From Lepidostoma basale (taxonomy: Eukaryota > Arthropoda > Insecta > Trichoptera > Lepidostomatidae): DNA of 64,000 nt. Below the pieces are notes generated by a model. That model worked only from the letters and a program-made list of their open reading frames with translations. It did not search any database and had not been told where the DNA came from. Within the stretch, counting starts at the first letter, position 1. Every line of letters begins with the position of its first letter. The stretch spans positions 202,421-266,420 of the forward strand of contig JAHDVF020000246.1 of assembly GCA_022606425.2 (NCBI GenBank), given 5' to 3'. Made by a program: the position numbers and the translations under genes. Shown one piece after another: positions 21,070-31,746 of the stretch.

Positions 21070-22258
21070 ATTATAAGTAGATATGCTAAGTTGAACATAT
21101 ATTTAAATTGTAGCTAATACATTGATAATTAACTCTATATTTATTATTTTATATTGTGGAAAACTTAAGATTACTGGAAAATCTACATATTATTTTTATA
21201 CGGGAGAGATATTGTTCGTCTTTTAAGGTCCAACTTTTCACCGTTGAAGTCTTCCTTGACGTTATCAGTATAAAACTAATTAAATTATATAATATTGAAA
21301 CCAAAACATGACCAATTCGTGTGATACAATATAACTTGTCTATTCGTCCTGATAATTATCTTCCACAAAGAGGCCATATATTGTTTTATCTCCCATGATG
21401 CAGAACCAACCTATCAATTGTCAAGCCGGTAGGTAAAGCAATGTCTTTACTAATTCGTGTCACTTTGGAGGTCGACGTATTTTGTAATGGTGTGGCTCAC
21501 CTGAGGGAAGCAGCCCTTATTAAAATTGTAATGCCATTTTATTAATTTGTCTTAAATCTCGATATTTTTATTACTTATAATTATGTCCCTCAAACTTTTC
21601 CAATGTGTATTATAAAATCCAAAGCTCAAATTCATTGATGTATTTAAATACATTAATGAAATAAATAAACTTGCAGAAAGTTTTGACACATAAGTAAAAA
21701 AATCCATTTCTATCCCTGCATGTTGTGATATAAATGAAATGTATATTAATTTCATCAATATATTAAATATCTCCCGGTAACGCCTTACCCAATAAAATAC
21801 CTTTCAGTTTAATATTTCCACTGCCCTTAGACAATTCATTTCTTCGTACAGCCCAGGTTTTTTCATGCCTTTCTTCTCTTATATCTCAATTCTCTCTTTT
21901 GCATCCAAGGGTGGTTCAGGCTTGAGGAGCGGAGGGAGGGGGATGGGGTCTGCTGGTGGGACCGTAAATAATCCCGGCTTAACTTTCCCGCCCCGGGGTC
22001 ACGTGATCGCTCCCAGATCGGCGGCCATATTTCATTTTCGACGAAGGTGCTTCCATGACAAAACCCCTCGTCAAAATCAGTTTATAAACATTACGTCCTT
22101 TTATATTATCGATATAAAATATTTTCTATCCCGTCTGAAATGGTTGATATCATATAAATTTTTATGGTTGAATTCATATACATTTTTACAGAAACTCACC
22201 TACAATTTAATGAAAGATCCTTCATATATTGATAATAATTTTTAGACATCAATAACTC
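21070..22258. other. Unassigned stretch with one GC-rich island
   Basis: Mostly AT-rich without recognisable genes. The part 21905-22060 is GC-rich. It includes CACGTG (an E-box-like hexamer) in GGGGTCACGTGATCGC and GGCGGCCAT. An ORF of 126 codons crosses it but has no family features. The island may be a regulatory region. Confidence 0.3.
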
Positions 22259-22261
22259 TCA

Positions 22262-22318
22262 ATTTTGACCTTCGGTGTGGCAGTCATAGCTCGTGCCACT
22301 CTGCCACGAAGGTCGAAA
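22262..22318 (-). repeat. SINE1 head fragment
   Basis: GACCTTCGTGGCAGAGTGGC on the minus strand is the SINE1 A-box region. Only the first 55 or so bases are present, and they partly self-pair. Confidence 0.55.
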
Positions 22319-22328
22319 TTACATCTTT

Positions 22329-22596
22329 AACATATCGCACGTTGAAAACAAAAGTGACACTATACAAAAATCTTATTTTTTTCAGTACGGTCATTTAAAG
22401 TTTTTGTGAGGTCAATAACTTGACTGTGAGTAAAAATATATCTAATATTGTTGTTTTATATATTAGTTTGGATATTATTCTATCAGAATCTAGTTGATTT
22501 TAATTAGGCTAATAAGCAGACAAAACTTTAAATGACCGTAATGAAAAATTTAGATTTTTGTATAGTGTCACTTTTGTTTTCAACGTGCGATATGTT
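22329..22596. mobile_element. MITE or foldback with arms of about 75 bp
   Basis: The left arm (22329-22403) starts AACATATCGCACGTTGAAAA. The right arm (22520-22596) is its reverse complement, with few mismatches. Both arms include ACGGTCATTTAAAG. The 115-bp spacer is AT-rich and non-coding. It lies between a SINE1 fragment and a LINE-B fragment. Confidence 0.8.
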
Positions 22597-22682
22597 TCCA
22601 TTATTCCTTTATTCATTCTTTCCATGTCTCCAAACCATTTTATTGACCTTTCCAGTATTTTGTACATAACATTTTCATTTAT
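22597..22682 (-). pseudogene. LINE-B short fragment
   Basis: Minus-strand nucleotide similarity to the LINE-B RWFGDMERMN region (TTCTTTCCATGTCTCCAAACCA and following). Confidence 0.6.
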
Positions 22683-22799
22683 AAATAATGGATATTTTTT
22701 TTAAATTCAGAAATTATAAACACGTGGTTATAACAAAAAAAAAAATACGGTTACAAATTCATCACTATCGAAATAGCGATAAAAACATTTACAAAAACT

Positions 22800-23350
22800 A
22801 TTTAAATTAGAAAAGACACTTAATTTGTGGTGTAGCAATATAAAACATTATATGAATATACGTTTATTAGTTTTCCATATATCATCACTTTCTTTTGTTA
22901 CAACCAACCTGTTTCGCTCCCGCCAGAGCTTCATCAGGTTTACAAAAGACACTAAATCTATATAAATAAAACTCAAAGTGTGTTATTGTGAAGACCATTT
23001 ACACGGAAAATAGCCAGCAGATCAAGCACAAAGTTTCAGAATTGATTAAGTGGAATACGACGGTGGTCATAAGCATATTTTTGTTACGAATCGAGCTAAA
23101 TTAACTTTATGAATTAATAAATTAATTGATAATTTTCGTAGTAAAGGCGAATATAGACCTTAATAATCGAGCTCTGAGTCCAATTTTTAGAGTTCATATT
23201 CGCTTGGCATGGTCAGATAGCAAATTAGCCGCTTCGTTTGAACGGAAAAATAAAAAAAATAAATAATAAATTGCGTTTTTTGTCACCCTGCGGGAGCGAA
23301 ACCGGTTTGTAGTAATAAAATAAAGTGGTGGATAAAATATTAAAATTGTA
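22800..23350. repeat. HH-B foldback pair with hammerhead-like core
   Basis: Outer sequence near 22815 (CACTTAATTTGTGGTGT) matches the ends of HH-B copies at 40.06 and 54.87 kb. Minus-strand core: CTGATGA (22937-22931), A, GCTC/GAGC stem II, GAAAC (22915-22911), AGGT, T. The plus-strand partner at 23290-23310 keeps GGGAGC, GAAAC (23298-23302) and CGGTT, but its CTGANGA part is replaced. Confidence 0.65.
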
Positions 23351-23356
23351 TTAATA

Positions 23357-24085
23357 TTATTAACTAACTAACCATCACGCCGTCTTCCCGAAGGCGTAGG
23401 CAGAAAGAATGCACTGCCACACTTTTCTTTCCTGACATATTTCTCTTGCTTCCTCAACATTCATACATCGTGTCATTTACGCGCGTCGATTTCTCTGACT
23501 TCTTACGTGACAGACATTCAATATTTGATTTATTTTATCGTGCCACGTTTTCCTCGGTCTTCTTCTATTTCTAGTTCCATTAACATCGTTAACATATATT
23601 TTTTTACAACATTTTGAATGTATACAAATACTTGTAGATGAATACTGGATTTTACCCATTGCGGGTTATCATTTTTAAGGATTAATTGTATCGCAATAGA
23701 GACGAAGATGCAAATTGGAAACAGAATATGGTGGTCGAGGGGTTTACAGGACCGGTCATTGGTTGGGTTAAGCGCACGCTTTATGTAATACAACATCTCC
23801 TTTCCTCCCTTCTTATGACCACCACGTCTGACAAAATTTTGGAAGATGTATATATGCTACGATATTGGGAAACACTTCACATTTTTTAGTTCAATCTACA
23901 CTAGCGCCATCTATTAAGATTGGATGTAAGCATTATAAAATTAGCATATATTTTTTTACCAATCTTTCTTCATTTAATTTTTCCATGTGTCCGAACCATC
24001 TTAATGAACCTTTCATTATTTTGTTCATAACACCATCATTCGCACCGCATTCACTTCTTTTATTTTCATTCGACACCACACGACG
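23357..24085 (-). pseudogene. LINE-B copy split by a 337-bp insertion
   Basis: Minus-strand GTTA-tail LINE-B with coding blocks RNRRRPRKTWHDKINQILNV and SQRNRRA on the left part (23357-23607). After the insertion (23945-24085) come the FGHMEKLN and MNKIMKGSLRWF regions. It is 5'-truncated near the SNENKRSECGAN region and not open throughout. Confidence 0.8.
23608..23944. mobile_element. 337-bp insertion with perfect 15-bp target-site duplication
   Basis: Flanked by CATATATTTTTTTAC at 23593-23607 and 23945-23959, inside the LINE-B copy. The insert contains ACCGGTCATTGGTTGGGTTA and CACTAGCGCCATCTATT. It shows no TIR and no clear A or B box. The duplication length fits a SINE or 5'-truncated LINE. 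It matches nothing else in this window that I can see. Confidence 0.75.
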
Positions 24086-24119
24086 ACACGATTGTTATAT
24101 TTTAGAATTAAGAATTTAA

Positions 24120-24590
24120 TGCATCTGGAATGTAAATCACAAAAATGAATAAAAACTTGGGATTCACAGCACCCCAGCAAACTGAAGAAAAATGGTCTTG
24201 TGAATAAAAAATAATGAAGGATCTGCGAAAAAGCGGTTTAAGCTGATTAAAAAAATTACCGAGGCAACAGTCGTAGAAAAATGCAATAAAAGCTGACGGC
24301 GTGCCGCGGGCGGGCAGGGGTCTGTGGGCGGCTCCTTAGTGTATTTCCCAAGACATTAATATAAAGAAACGTCGAGAGGAATATCCTACGTAACAATAGC
24401 TACCATTTGCAATATGCTAAAATGAAGAAATAGAGATACTCAGAACGTACCATAACAATTTAAAGCTCTAATGAATAACGTAGTATTGTTACTTTAAACA
24501 TGTTTTTTTGTGGATTTTTGTACGCATTTAAACTTAGTACATAATCATATCATATATATGAAATAAAACATAATCAGATTCTTCCTTTTA
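24120..24590. other. Unassigned stretch with a short GC-rich patch
   Basis: No gene recognised. The part 24290-24345 (ACGGCGTGCCGCGGGCGGGC) is GC-rich and unique in the window. Confidence 0.3.
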
Positions 24591-25400
24591 GAGTGAAGAG
24601 GGATATTGAAAGAAGGGTTGGGGCTGGCAACAAAGTGAACGGTGCGCTTAAAGTTGTCATCGCAAACAAAAACCTATCCAAAAAAGCTAGAATGGCAGTG
24701 CACAATGGTGTTTTTCTACCGACCCTTATGTATGGAAGCGAAGCATGGAACTGGCAAAATAAGGATGAAAATATAATAAATGCAGTAGAAATGAGATATC
24801 TTAGGCGAATGTATCGAACATCTGTCTAAGATAGAGTGTAGAATGAATCTGTAAGAAGTGAATGCAGTGCAAATTAAATTATTATGAACAAAATAATGAA
24901 ATTTTATGGAAATGATATGTTTTACCTTGTTAAGGTCTGCCTAAGCAATACGAAACATGTCATCCACATAAAATGTAATAAAACTTTTATAAAACAGACG
25001 AATGTGTAGATACTTTGTGTATGATAGAGTGTCGAATGAAAATATAACAAGTGAATGCGGTGCGAATAATGGTGTTATGAACAAAATAACGAAAGGATCA
25101 TTAAGATGGTTTGGACATATGGAAAGAATGAATGAAGAAAGAATGGTAAAAAAAAATATTCAAACGATGTAAATCGAACCAGAAATAGAGGAAGGCCGAG
25201 GAAAACGTGGCACGATCAAATAAATCAAATATTGAATGTCGGTCATGTGAAGAGTCAAAGAAATCGACGCGCGTGCATGACACGATATGTGAATGTCGAG
25301 GAATCGAGAGCAATATGTCAGGAAAGAAAAGTGTGGCAGTTCATTCTTTTTGTCTACCCCTTCGGGGAGACGGCGTGATGGTTAGTTAGTAAGTTAGTTA
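24590..25400 (+). pseudogene. LINE-B copy interrupted by HH-F half-foldback
   Basis: The first part (24593-24829) reads KRDIERRVGAGNKVNGALKV, MAVHNGVFLPTLMYGSEAWNWQ and MRYLRRMY. An HH-F segment (about 24890-25000) carries TACGAAACATGTCATCC. LINE-B then resumes (CRYFVYDRVSNENITSECGA), passes a frameshifted RNRGRPRKTWHDQIN region and ends GGCGTGATGG plus GTTA units. It shares its breakpoints with 10240-10520. Confidence 0.75.
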
Positions 25401-25519
25401 GTTTAAAAATAATAACTGTTTGAACAATGTTAAAAGGTATAATTCCTTTGGTGTGAAGTCGGACGAAAATTAATACACTGGTTTGGGAACCACAAATCAC
25501 AAAATATTGTCTGTAGATT

Positions 25520-25690
25520 GGCGAACTTCGTGCTAAAGTGGCAACATCTATGACTGCCACACCGTAGGTCCCGGGTTCGATTAATTGGGATGACTATGTG
25601 ATTCTCACATTGTCTTTGATCTACTGTAGAAAACACGTGAAAATAAAAGCGATCGATAACTAGCTATTACATGTCGTGAAAATAAAAAAT
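25520..25690 (+). repeat. SINE1 copy
   Basis: The head is degenerate. The B box CCCGGGTTCGATT is followed by the SINE1 body (TGTGATTCTCACATTGTCTT, ACACGTGAAAATAAAA). It ends near TCGTGAAAATAAAA. Confidence 0.7.
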
Positions 25691-25699
25691 AATTTTTTT

Positions 25700-26070
25700 T
25701 TAATGAATGAAAGCGTCTGTTTTCTAGAAGTTTTGTTATTATCTATGGGAATGACATATTTTCTTTGGCTATGATTATACCAAATGTTATTGTTTTTATA
25801 CCCAAGTTAAAGGAGCTCCTTTAATTCGTATATACCATATAACAACAACTTAAGAGACATGATACTTATTGGGAAGATTTGCCATGTTGAGAAGATGGAC
25901 CCAGAGAAGAGTAAAAAAACAGTGATGCACGAGATACCATAAGGCCGTCAACCAACTAAATGACCACTAAACAGATAGAGAAAATAGAGAACATATTATA
26001 CTTCACAATACCAAAATTGATATCATGTCTGAACAGATCGCAAGATCTATAGAAACGAGATATTAAAAAA
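25700..26070 (+). repeat. HH-F debris followed by a decayed LINE-A end
   Basis: 25710-25790 matches the HH-F arm (GTTTTCTAGAAGTTTTGTTA, then TGGGAATGACATATTTTC). 25870-26065 is nucleotide debris of the LINE-A 3' end (VEKMDPEKS, then the CAGATCGCAAGATCTATAGA segment also seen near 810). No open frame. Confidence 0.5.
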
Positions 26071-26074
26071 AATA

Positions 26075-26585
26075 CACCATTGTTCAATATAACAGTTGAA
26101 ATGCATAATCTTTTTTTTATATATTCCGCTTCGGGCGATGAGGCAGTTACAAATTAATATCATACTGTTTTATTATACATGCAGATTAATATAAGTTTGG
26201 CCTGAATTGTAGCCAGATGTGCTACGCGAAGAACCCAGCTGTTTGGATATACCTACTACGCTGCTACAATATAGTAGTCGCTATGTAAATTTTCTAGTTC
26301 CTTATACACTTTTTTAGCCTATCTTCTTGGAATAATATTAAGGTATATAGAAAATGAATTAAACTTTATAATTTCATTTTATTACTATAAAAAATATCAC
26401 ATAAAACTTGTCTAAAAAGATTACTTTAACTTTGTAAGTTTACAAATACCCAAAGAATTATTGTTCCTATTTTGAGATAAATTATTTTTTATAATAAACG
26501 CAAACGCTTTGTTGAAAGTTAAGGCGTTAATGCTGTATAATTCCATTGTAATAACTTTGAAATTGAATTAACAATGCTATTTTTT
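26075..26585. other. AT-rich spacer
   Basis: Nothing recognised except the recurring AAGGCGTTAATGCTG segment near 26520. Confidence 0.3.
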
Positions 26586-26589
26586 TTCC

Positions 26590-26888
26590 ATTCGAAACAT
26601 TATGAAACTTCAACATTTAAACTGTTAAAATTTAAAACGCTGTTATAATATCACGTTTCTTTTTATTCACTGTGAGTGTCGAGACAGCTGTTTCGCCAAC
26701 CGATGTAGGCATCATCAGGTGTTACAATAAACTAATTAGTGTTACAATAAAAGGTTTATTGTAACACCTGATGATGCTAACATCGGTTGGCGAAACAGCT
26801 GTCGCGATACTCACAGTGAATAATAAGAAAATGCGATATTATAACAGTGTTTTAAATTTTAACAGTAAAAATGTTACACTCTTCATGT
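26590..26888. repeat. HH-A head-to-head hammerhead-like pair
   Basis: Two HH-A arms face each other around a short spacer. Minus copy: CTGATGA (26718-26712), T, GCCTAC/GTTGGC, GAAAC (26694-26690), AGCT, GTC. Plus copy: CTGATGA (26768-26774), T, GCTAAC/GTTGGC, GAAAC (26792-26796), AGCT (26797-26800), GTC (26801-26803). In both, GAAAC is followed by the palindrome ACAGCTGT, which can form a minimal stem III. TTATT upstream and AATAA downstream of the plus core could pair as the outer part of stem I. Confidence 0.75.
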
Positions 26889-26935
26889 TTTGGAGGTGAC
26901 CTCTATCCTCAGGCTTAAAAACATAAATAAACTCC
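26889..26935 (-). repeat. HH-C core fragment
   Basis: Minus-strand CTGAGGA (26912-26906), T, an AGAGG/CCTCC hairpin, then AAAAC and ATG. GAAAC is mutated to AAAAC, so the core is broken. Confidence 0.5.
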
Positions 26936-26939
26936 AACC

Positions 26940-27190
26940 AAAGCAATTCTTATAATTTAAAGATGGTCCATTGTTTTGGCGGAAAATTTCCTAAATTCCA
27001 ACATTGTAAACTGTTTAATTGAAACACTGTTGTAATATCACAATTGATTTAATTTCTATGAAATTGTCCACGTTGATTGTAACACACGATGATGCAAACA
27101 TTGATTAGCGAACAGCTGTCAATTAGATAGAAATTATATCAATTGTGATAATATTACAGTGTTTCATTTAAACAGTTAATTTAAAGATGC
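26940..27190. repeat. HH-A foldback, decayed
   Basis: Inverted arms (TTTAATTGAAACACTGTTGT on the left and its complement near 27160) surround a decayed core, ACGATGA..AGCGAACAGCTGTC. The GAAAC box is mutated. Confidence 0.55.
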
Positions 27191-27236
27191 ACATAATAAA
27201 TATTATGACTAATCTTTAAAAGTACAAATTACATTA

Positions 27237-27668
27237 GACTGGCAAAAGCAGAATGAAAGTTGAATAAATGCAGTATAAATGAGATCTTTAAGACGTATGT
27301 GTGGTAAATCTGTATATTATAGTGTCAAATGCAAATATAAGAAGTGAATGCGGTGCGGATGAAAGTGTTATGAACAAAATGATGAGAGAGTCGGTAAGAA
27401 TGAGTGAAGATATAATGGTGAAAAAGTTATATGTAAATGACGTGAACAGAGCTAGAAATAGAGGCTGAGGAAAACGTGGTACTATCAAATCAATTAAATA
27501 TTGAATGTCGGTCACTCCTTACGGAGTCGGAGAAATAGACGTGCGTGCATGACAAGATGTATGAATGTAGAGGATGTGAGAGAAGTATGTCAGGACAGAA
27601 CAGTGTGGCGTTCCATTCTTTCTGCCTACCCCTCCGGGAAGTCGGCATTATGGTTAGTAAGTTAGTTT
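27237..27668 (+). pseudogene. LINE-B copy, GTTA subfamily
   Basis: Coding blocks in shifting frames: NWQKQNES-like, [70 protein letters not shown]. It ends with GTTAGTAAGTTAG. Several frameshifts and a small deletion at RGRPR. Confidence 0.75.
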
Positions 27669-27719
27669 TAAATGATGATGTTTTAAAATGGCCGGTTTCG
27701 AATGGGCAGTTCTCGAAAT

Positions 27720-27810
27720 AGATAAAGGCTGTGGAAAACTTGGCACGGTCTTGTCGGTCACGCAATGAGTCTAAGAAATCGACGTGCGTGCATGACAAAT
27801 CCTTAAAAGC
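27720..27810 (+). pseudogene. LINE-B short internal fragment
   Basis: Holds the GRGKLGTV..GHAMSLRNRRACMTN region only. It is followed by a small inverted repeat (AAATCCTTAAAAGCACCAAT and its complement, about 27797-27840). Confidence 0.6.
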
Positions 27811-27844
27811 ACCAATTACATTAGTACTTTTAAGGATTTGTCAT

Positions 27845-29215
27845 AATATTTTACTTTATGTATCTTTATATAATAAGCCTTCAATTAGAGTGGTAGATTT
27901 TAAGGATACCTTCCAGTAGGGGAGCGAAAAACAAGAAGAATAAGACAATTCAGTCAAGTAATAAATTCATTCTTACAAGTCTGATTTTTTTTGTAATGAA
28001 ACTTGGTGTACTAATTATCATTTTAATAACTTTGTAATAAAGCAAGATTATGAGGAAGAAAAAAGGTTTTAACACATAAAGTCACCCACATAATGGAGCT
28101 TTTAAAGAAGACCGCTTTTAAAGCTTTAAGCACACACAACGGACACGGGTGATATAAGGCTGTCCGTGATTAGGTCAAGGTCTCATAAAAACGAAGCTTC
28201 CGACTATTCTTGTACAGTGCAAACCGCTAAGCGCGCGCTAGCTCTCCGGACAAAAGAAGACAAAAGGATTTCTGATGCTTTGCATATAAACATTTCTTTC
28301 CTCATAGAATTTTCATTGGATTGAAAAAGTAGCATTAATACTAACAGGCTGGAGTTGACCTCACTCAGTACCTTTGCCACGTATGTTGTTAGGGGTTTTA
28401 GTAGTTCGGCCAACCCAGAATAATCGTATTAGTCAAATATTTGGTGAAAGGGTCGGCGTTAAGGTTTGACATAGCAAAAAATAAGGGAATTTGCGAGTCA
28501 GGGGATTAGGGAGGAACGTGAACAGATTATAAGGTGTTGGTGCTTTTAGTTTGCCCGTGAGATAGCGCAAGTCTAGTAGCGCATATTTCTCGAATATTTT
28601 CGGTTCAAATTTCATCACACCATGGCCGTGAAATATCTGGGTGAAGCAAATAAAATTAAAGGAATTTGGAAAATATTTTATAATATGTTATTGAAAAATG
28701 ATTTGATATTTTTAACATTATTTAAAAAAAATTGAAAATTTTGATATCGTAATTTAATTATATGACATAAATTCCAATGTGGACAAAATAGAGAAGAAAG
28801 AACCAGGTCGAGTTCAGGTTTTTCAGGTTTTAAAATTGGTTTTTAACCATAATCTTGTTAAGGTATTCGAATTTTACTTTTGTTTAATGTTGTATACAAA
28901 ACATTATTTATAATTAAATTTTGAATATGCATTAGCACTGCACTTAGTATTACAACACTATATTTAATTTATCACAAACAAGTTTCGGTTATTACAAAAC
29001 CTTATTTAATGTACAAAATTTTAACGTTGAAAATAAGAATCCATAATTCAAAGTGAAGGCAAATATAGAATTAATAATTAAAATTATGTATTTTTTATAT
29101 TTTTAATCATGCATACATAAAATATAACGCAACTGATTGAAATCTGATATTTTCATTTGTAAATAATGAAAATAAAATAAAAATAAATATGTATATTATT
29201 AAATAAATATTAAGT
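27845..29215. other. Long stretch without recognised elements
   Basis: The largest gap in the window. The part 28100-28620 is less AT-rich than its surroundings and matches no repeat here. It includes a CGCGCGCTAG patch and short minus-strand ORFs (28204-28413, 28433-28618) without recognisable domains. I cannot tell whether it holds host sequence. Confidence 0.3.
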
Positions 29216-29219
29216 TAAA

Positions 29220-29345
29220 TTCAACTTGGGTTTATCGCTTCGACCGGTTTCAACAACTCGATCCCATATTCTAGTCAAAAGGTGGCAGCGAGCTGCCGAA
29301 ATCGGTCGAAGCATAAACCTTAGTGGATTTTAATTAAATATATAT
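29220..29345. repeat. Foldback with GACCGGTTTC arms
   Basis: The left CTTCGACCGGTTTC and right GAAATCGGTCGAAG arms are inverted. The right arm has a perfect hairpin GGCAG/CTGCC before GAAAT. The CTGANGA core is not preserved. It is related to 16050-16145. Confidence 0.5.
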
Positions 29346-29356
29346 TTGTTCGTTCA

Positions 29357-30740
29357 CTCGTTGCGGATAGTGCGGACGAATCACAAGTCTTGGTGTCGAA
29401 AATGTATGAGGTATGCAAGTCAAATGATTTAATGATAAATGTCGGAAAGTTAAAGGTGATGATTTTTGAAAGGGAAGAGCAAATGACAGTTTGTAACATA
29501 CTCGTAAGTATAAACGAAGAGAACTTAGAACGGGTGAGTGAATTTGTGTATTTAGGTAGCATGTTCACAGCATATGGCCGAACGGATAGTGACGTCGAAA
29601 GAAGGGTTGGTGCGGGTAACAAAGTGAATGGAGCTTTAAAAATAGTTATTAGAAACAATAATTTATCAATGAAAGCGAAAACCGCCATTCACAATGGAGT
29701 CCTGGTCCCAACCCTAATGTATGGAAGCGAAGCATGGAACTGGCAGAATAAGGATGAGAGCAGAATAAATGCGGTAGGAATAAGGTCCCTAAGACGTATG
29801 TGTGGTAGTACGATATACGACAGAATCTCAAATGCTGATATAAGAAAGGAATGTAGAGCGGAAGAGGGTATTATGAACAAAATTATGAAAGGATCTCTTC
29901 GTTGGTTCGGACATATGGAGCGCATGGATGGAGAAAAAAGAAAGGTTAAGAAAGTATACGTTAATGATGTAAATGGAGTACGGAGTCGAGGCAGAATGAG
30001 AAAAACATGGCATGACCAAATTGTCTTTGTGTCTTAATGTCTCGATTTTTTAATTGTTCAAGTCGGTGTAAGCTATGTTGGAAAGAGTGTCTTTGTGTGC
30101 GATTTTATCTTAGTGTTTGTAAGTGTGCCTGGCTTGTGATTCCATGGGCTAGCTACCTAGCATCCCGACATTCGTCTGACAGCTGAGGGAACCATGGAAA
30201 ACCTCAGCTGGGATGCGGTGTACCTGTGGGAAAAAATACATTTATATTGGGAAGCGATCTTTATTTAGAAGACATAACTCAGCAAGGATGCGGTGTGCCT
30301 TTGGAAAAATATTCATTGATCAGAATGTGGAAGGCAATAATATTTGTTTGCTGCCCGCAACCGATCGACCACAGTGGTTGCGAAGTCAACGAAGATCTCC
30401 AATGTCTCTCTGTTGCGCAGGATGGCTGGGAGGTCGGTGAGGTCGATGTTCCTCCGTTGACACTCCTTCTTTAGTCTCCATCTCTCTCACGGGGCAGTGG
30501 ATGATGACATAGTCTACCATCTGCTCTGCTGTTATATCGCAGGGGCAGAACGGCGCATCCTTGGATCTTGAAGGTTGGTCATGTTAGAAATCGGAAGAAT
30601 CGACGTGCGTGTATGACTCGTTGTATGAATGTGGAGGAATCTAGAGAGATATTCCAGGATAGAGTAGTGTGGCGGTCTATTCTCTCTACCTACTGCTGCG
30701 GGGAAACAGCGTGATGGTTCGTTTGTTTGTTTGTTTGTTT
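29357..30740 (+). pseudogene. Longest LINE-B copy, split by a nested LINE
   Basis: The frame from 29357 reads LVADSADESQ, then VSKMYEVCKSNDLMINVGK (just after the RT catalytic motif). It continues through FVYLGSMFTAYGRTDSDVER, MYGSEAWNWQNKDESRINAV, RWFGHMERMDG and GVRSRGRMRKTWHDQ. Coding is interrupted at 30020 by a LINE-H piece and resumes at about 30566 ([37 protein letters not shown]). The tail is (GTTT)n at 30717-30742. It is the best view of LINE-B upstream sequence in the window. Confidence 0.85.
30021..30562 (-). pseudogene. Nested LINE-H C-terminal fragment and 3' UTR
   Basis: Minus-strand insert inside LINE-B. It reads CPCDITAEQMVDYVIIHCP (a zinc-knuckle-like C..C..H..C pattern typical of LINE C-termini). 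After a frameshift comes RRNIDLTDLPAILRN, ETLEIFVDFATTVVDRLRAAN. A non-coding part with repeated GGATGCGGTGT motifs follows, resembling a 3' UTR. About eight LINE-B bases are missing at the junction and no duplication is evident. Confidence 0.6.
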
Positions 30741-30744
30741 GTTG

Positions 30745-31345
30745 GTAATATATTATTTCATTATAATTATTGATGAACATGATATACATCTACCATTAAA
30801 TTTCAAATAAAAAACATTCAGTTTTCATTTCTATTACTCGTAATTACTCAATGAAGATTTTAACATCATTGTTTAAGAAACAATAAATATGGTGATTGTT
30901 GATTGATTTCTTTTCATAGCAAAAAGCATTTCAGTAAAACGGCGACCTGAATAAGAACAATGGGGCCTACAACAAAACATTGGAAAAATGTACATAAAAA
31001 TATGTAATCATCAGATACATGTTGTATCAATTGAAAGCGGTTGAATGTGTTTTGGCATCATTACTCAATGGTGAATGGACTTCAGTAATTGCGCTCAGCA
31101 TTCATGGTGTCAATCAGTGCCGAAGGGTTGTACAATTTATTGATTCCACCACAATAACTGTTGTCTCCGCGGAGTAAATCTGTCACAGGCAGATGCCAGC
31201 GCGGGGGTGGCTTCAATATTCAGCATTATCACCGTGTGCTAGCATTTATTATAACGAAGGTAATTTAACATCAAAAGCGAATAATACACCAACCACCATT
31301 TTAATTTTTTTTTAAAATTAGAATTTCATAAAATCATTTTTTAGC
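30745..31345. other. Unassigned stretch
   Basis: Nothing firm. 30850-30890 resembles HH-F sequence (TTGTTTAAGAAACAATAAA). The part 31020-31250 is less AT-rich and unique. Confidence 0.3.
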
Positions 31346-31720
31346 GTTGATTTTGGAACGCTGTTGTATGTCACAATTGATTTATAATATTTCGACGACC
31401 TTCGTGGCCGAGTGTTAAGTGCATTGATTGCCACCCCGAAGGTTCCGGGTTCGATTCCCGGCGAGAGAAGTGTGATTGTCACACTGTCTTTGGTCTGGTG
31501 TAGAATTCACGTGACAATAAAATGGTAATAGATTAGCTATCACATGTCACGAGAATCACTATAATAGCTACAATACCCTTTACATCGATTTGGCTCAAGC
31601 TGTCATGATGTAAAGAGCGATTCAACAAAATAATAATAATAATATTTCTATGAAATTGTGGTGACACCTGTTTCACCAATCATCATCAGATGTAACAATA
31701 AGCTGGTTTGCTGTAACAAT
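31346..31720 (-). repeat. HH-A arm interrupted by SINE1
   Basis: The flanks (TATGTCACAATTGATTTATA on the left, TTTCTATGAAATTGTGGTGA on the right) are continuous in the HH-A copy near 27.03 kb. This shows the SINE1 at 31394-31638 inserted here. Minus-strand core: CTGATGA (31689-31683), a shortened stem II region, GAAAC (31674-31670), AGGTGTC. Stem II is degraded. Confidence 0.6.
31394..31638 (+). repeat. SINE1, longest copy, with 10-bp target-site duplication
   Basis: Flanked by ATAATATTTC at 31384-31393 and 31639-31648. The head has GTGGCCGAGTGTTAAG (A-box-like, as in class II tRNAs such as Ser or Leu) and GGTTCCGGGTTCGATTCCCG (B box). The body contains the self-complementary TGTGATTGTCACACTG. 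It extends about 60 bases beyond the usual SINE1 end and finishes in (TAA)n. It is not a functional tRNA gene, since the acceptor stem cannot close. Confidence 0.85.
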
Positions 31721-31746
31721 AAATGATGAAACAAGAAATGAGCAAG

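Noticed and set aside
31400..31470. tRNA-like sequence with A and B boxes (also at 38.4 and 44.85 kb)
   Set aside because: The same sequence with the same downstream body recurs seven times and one copy has a target-site duplication. The acceptor stem does not close. These are SINEs, not tRNA genes.
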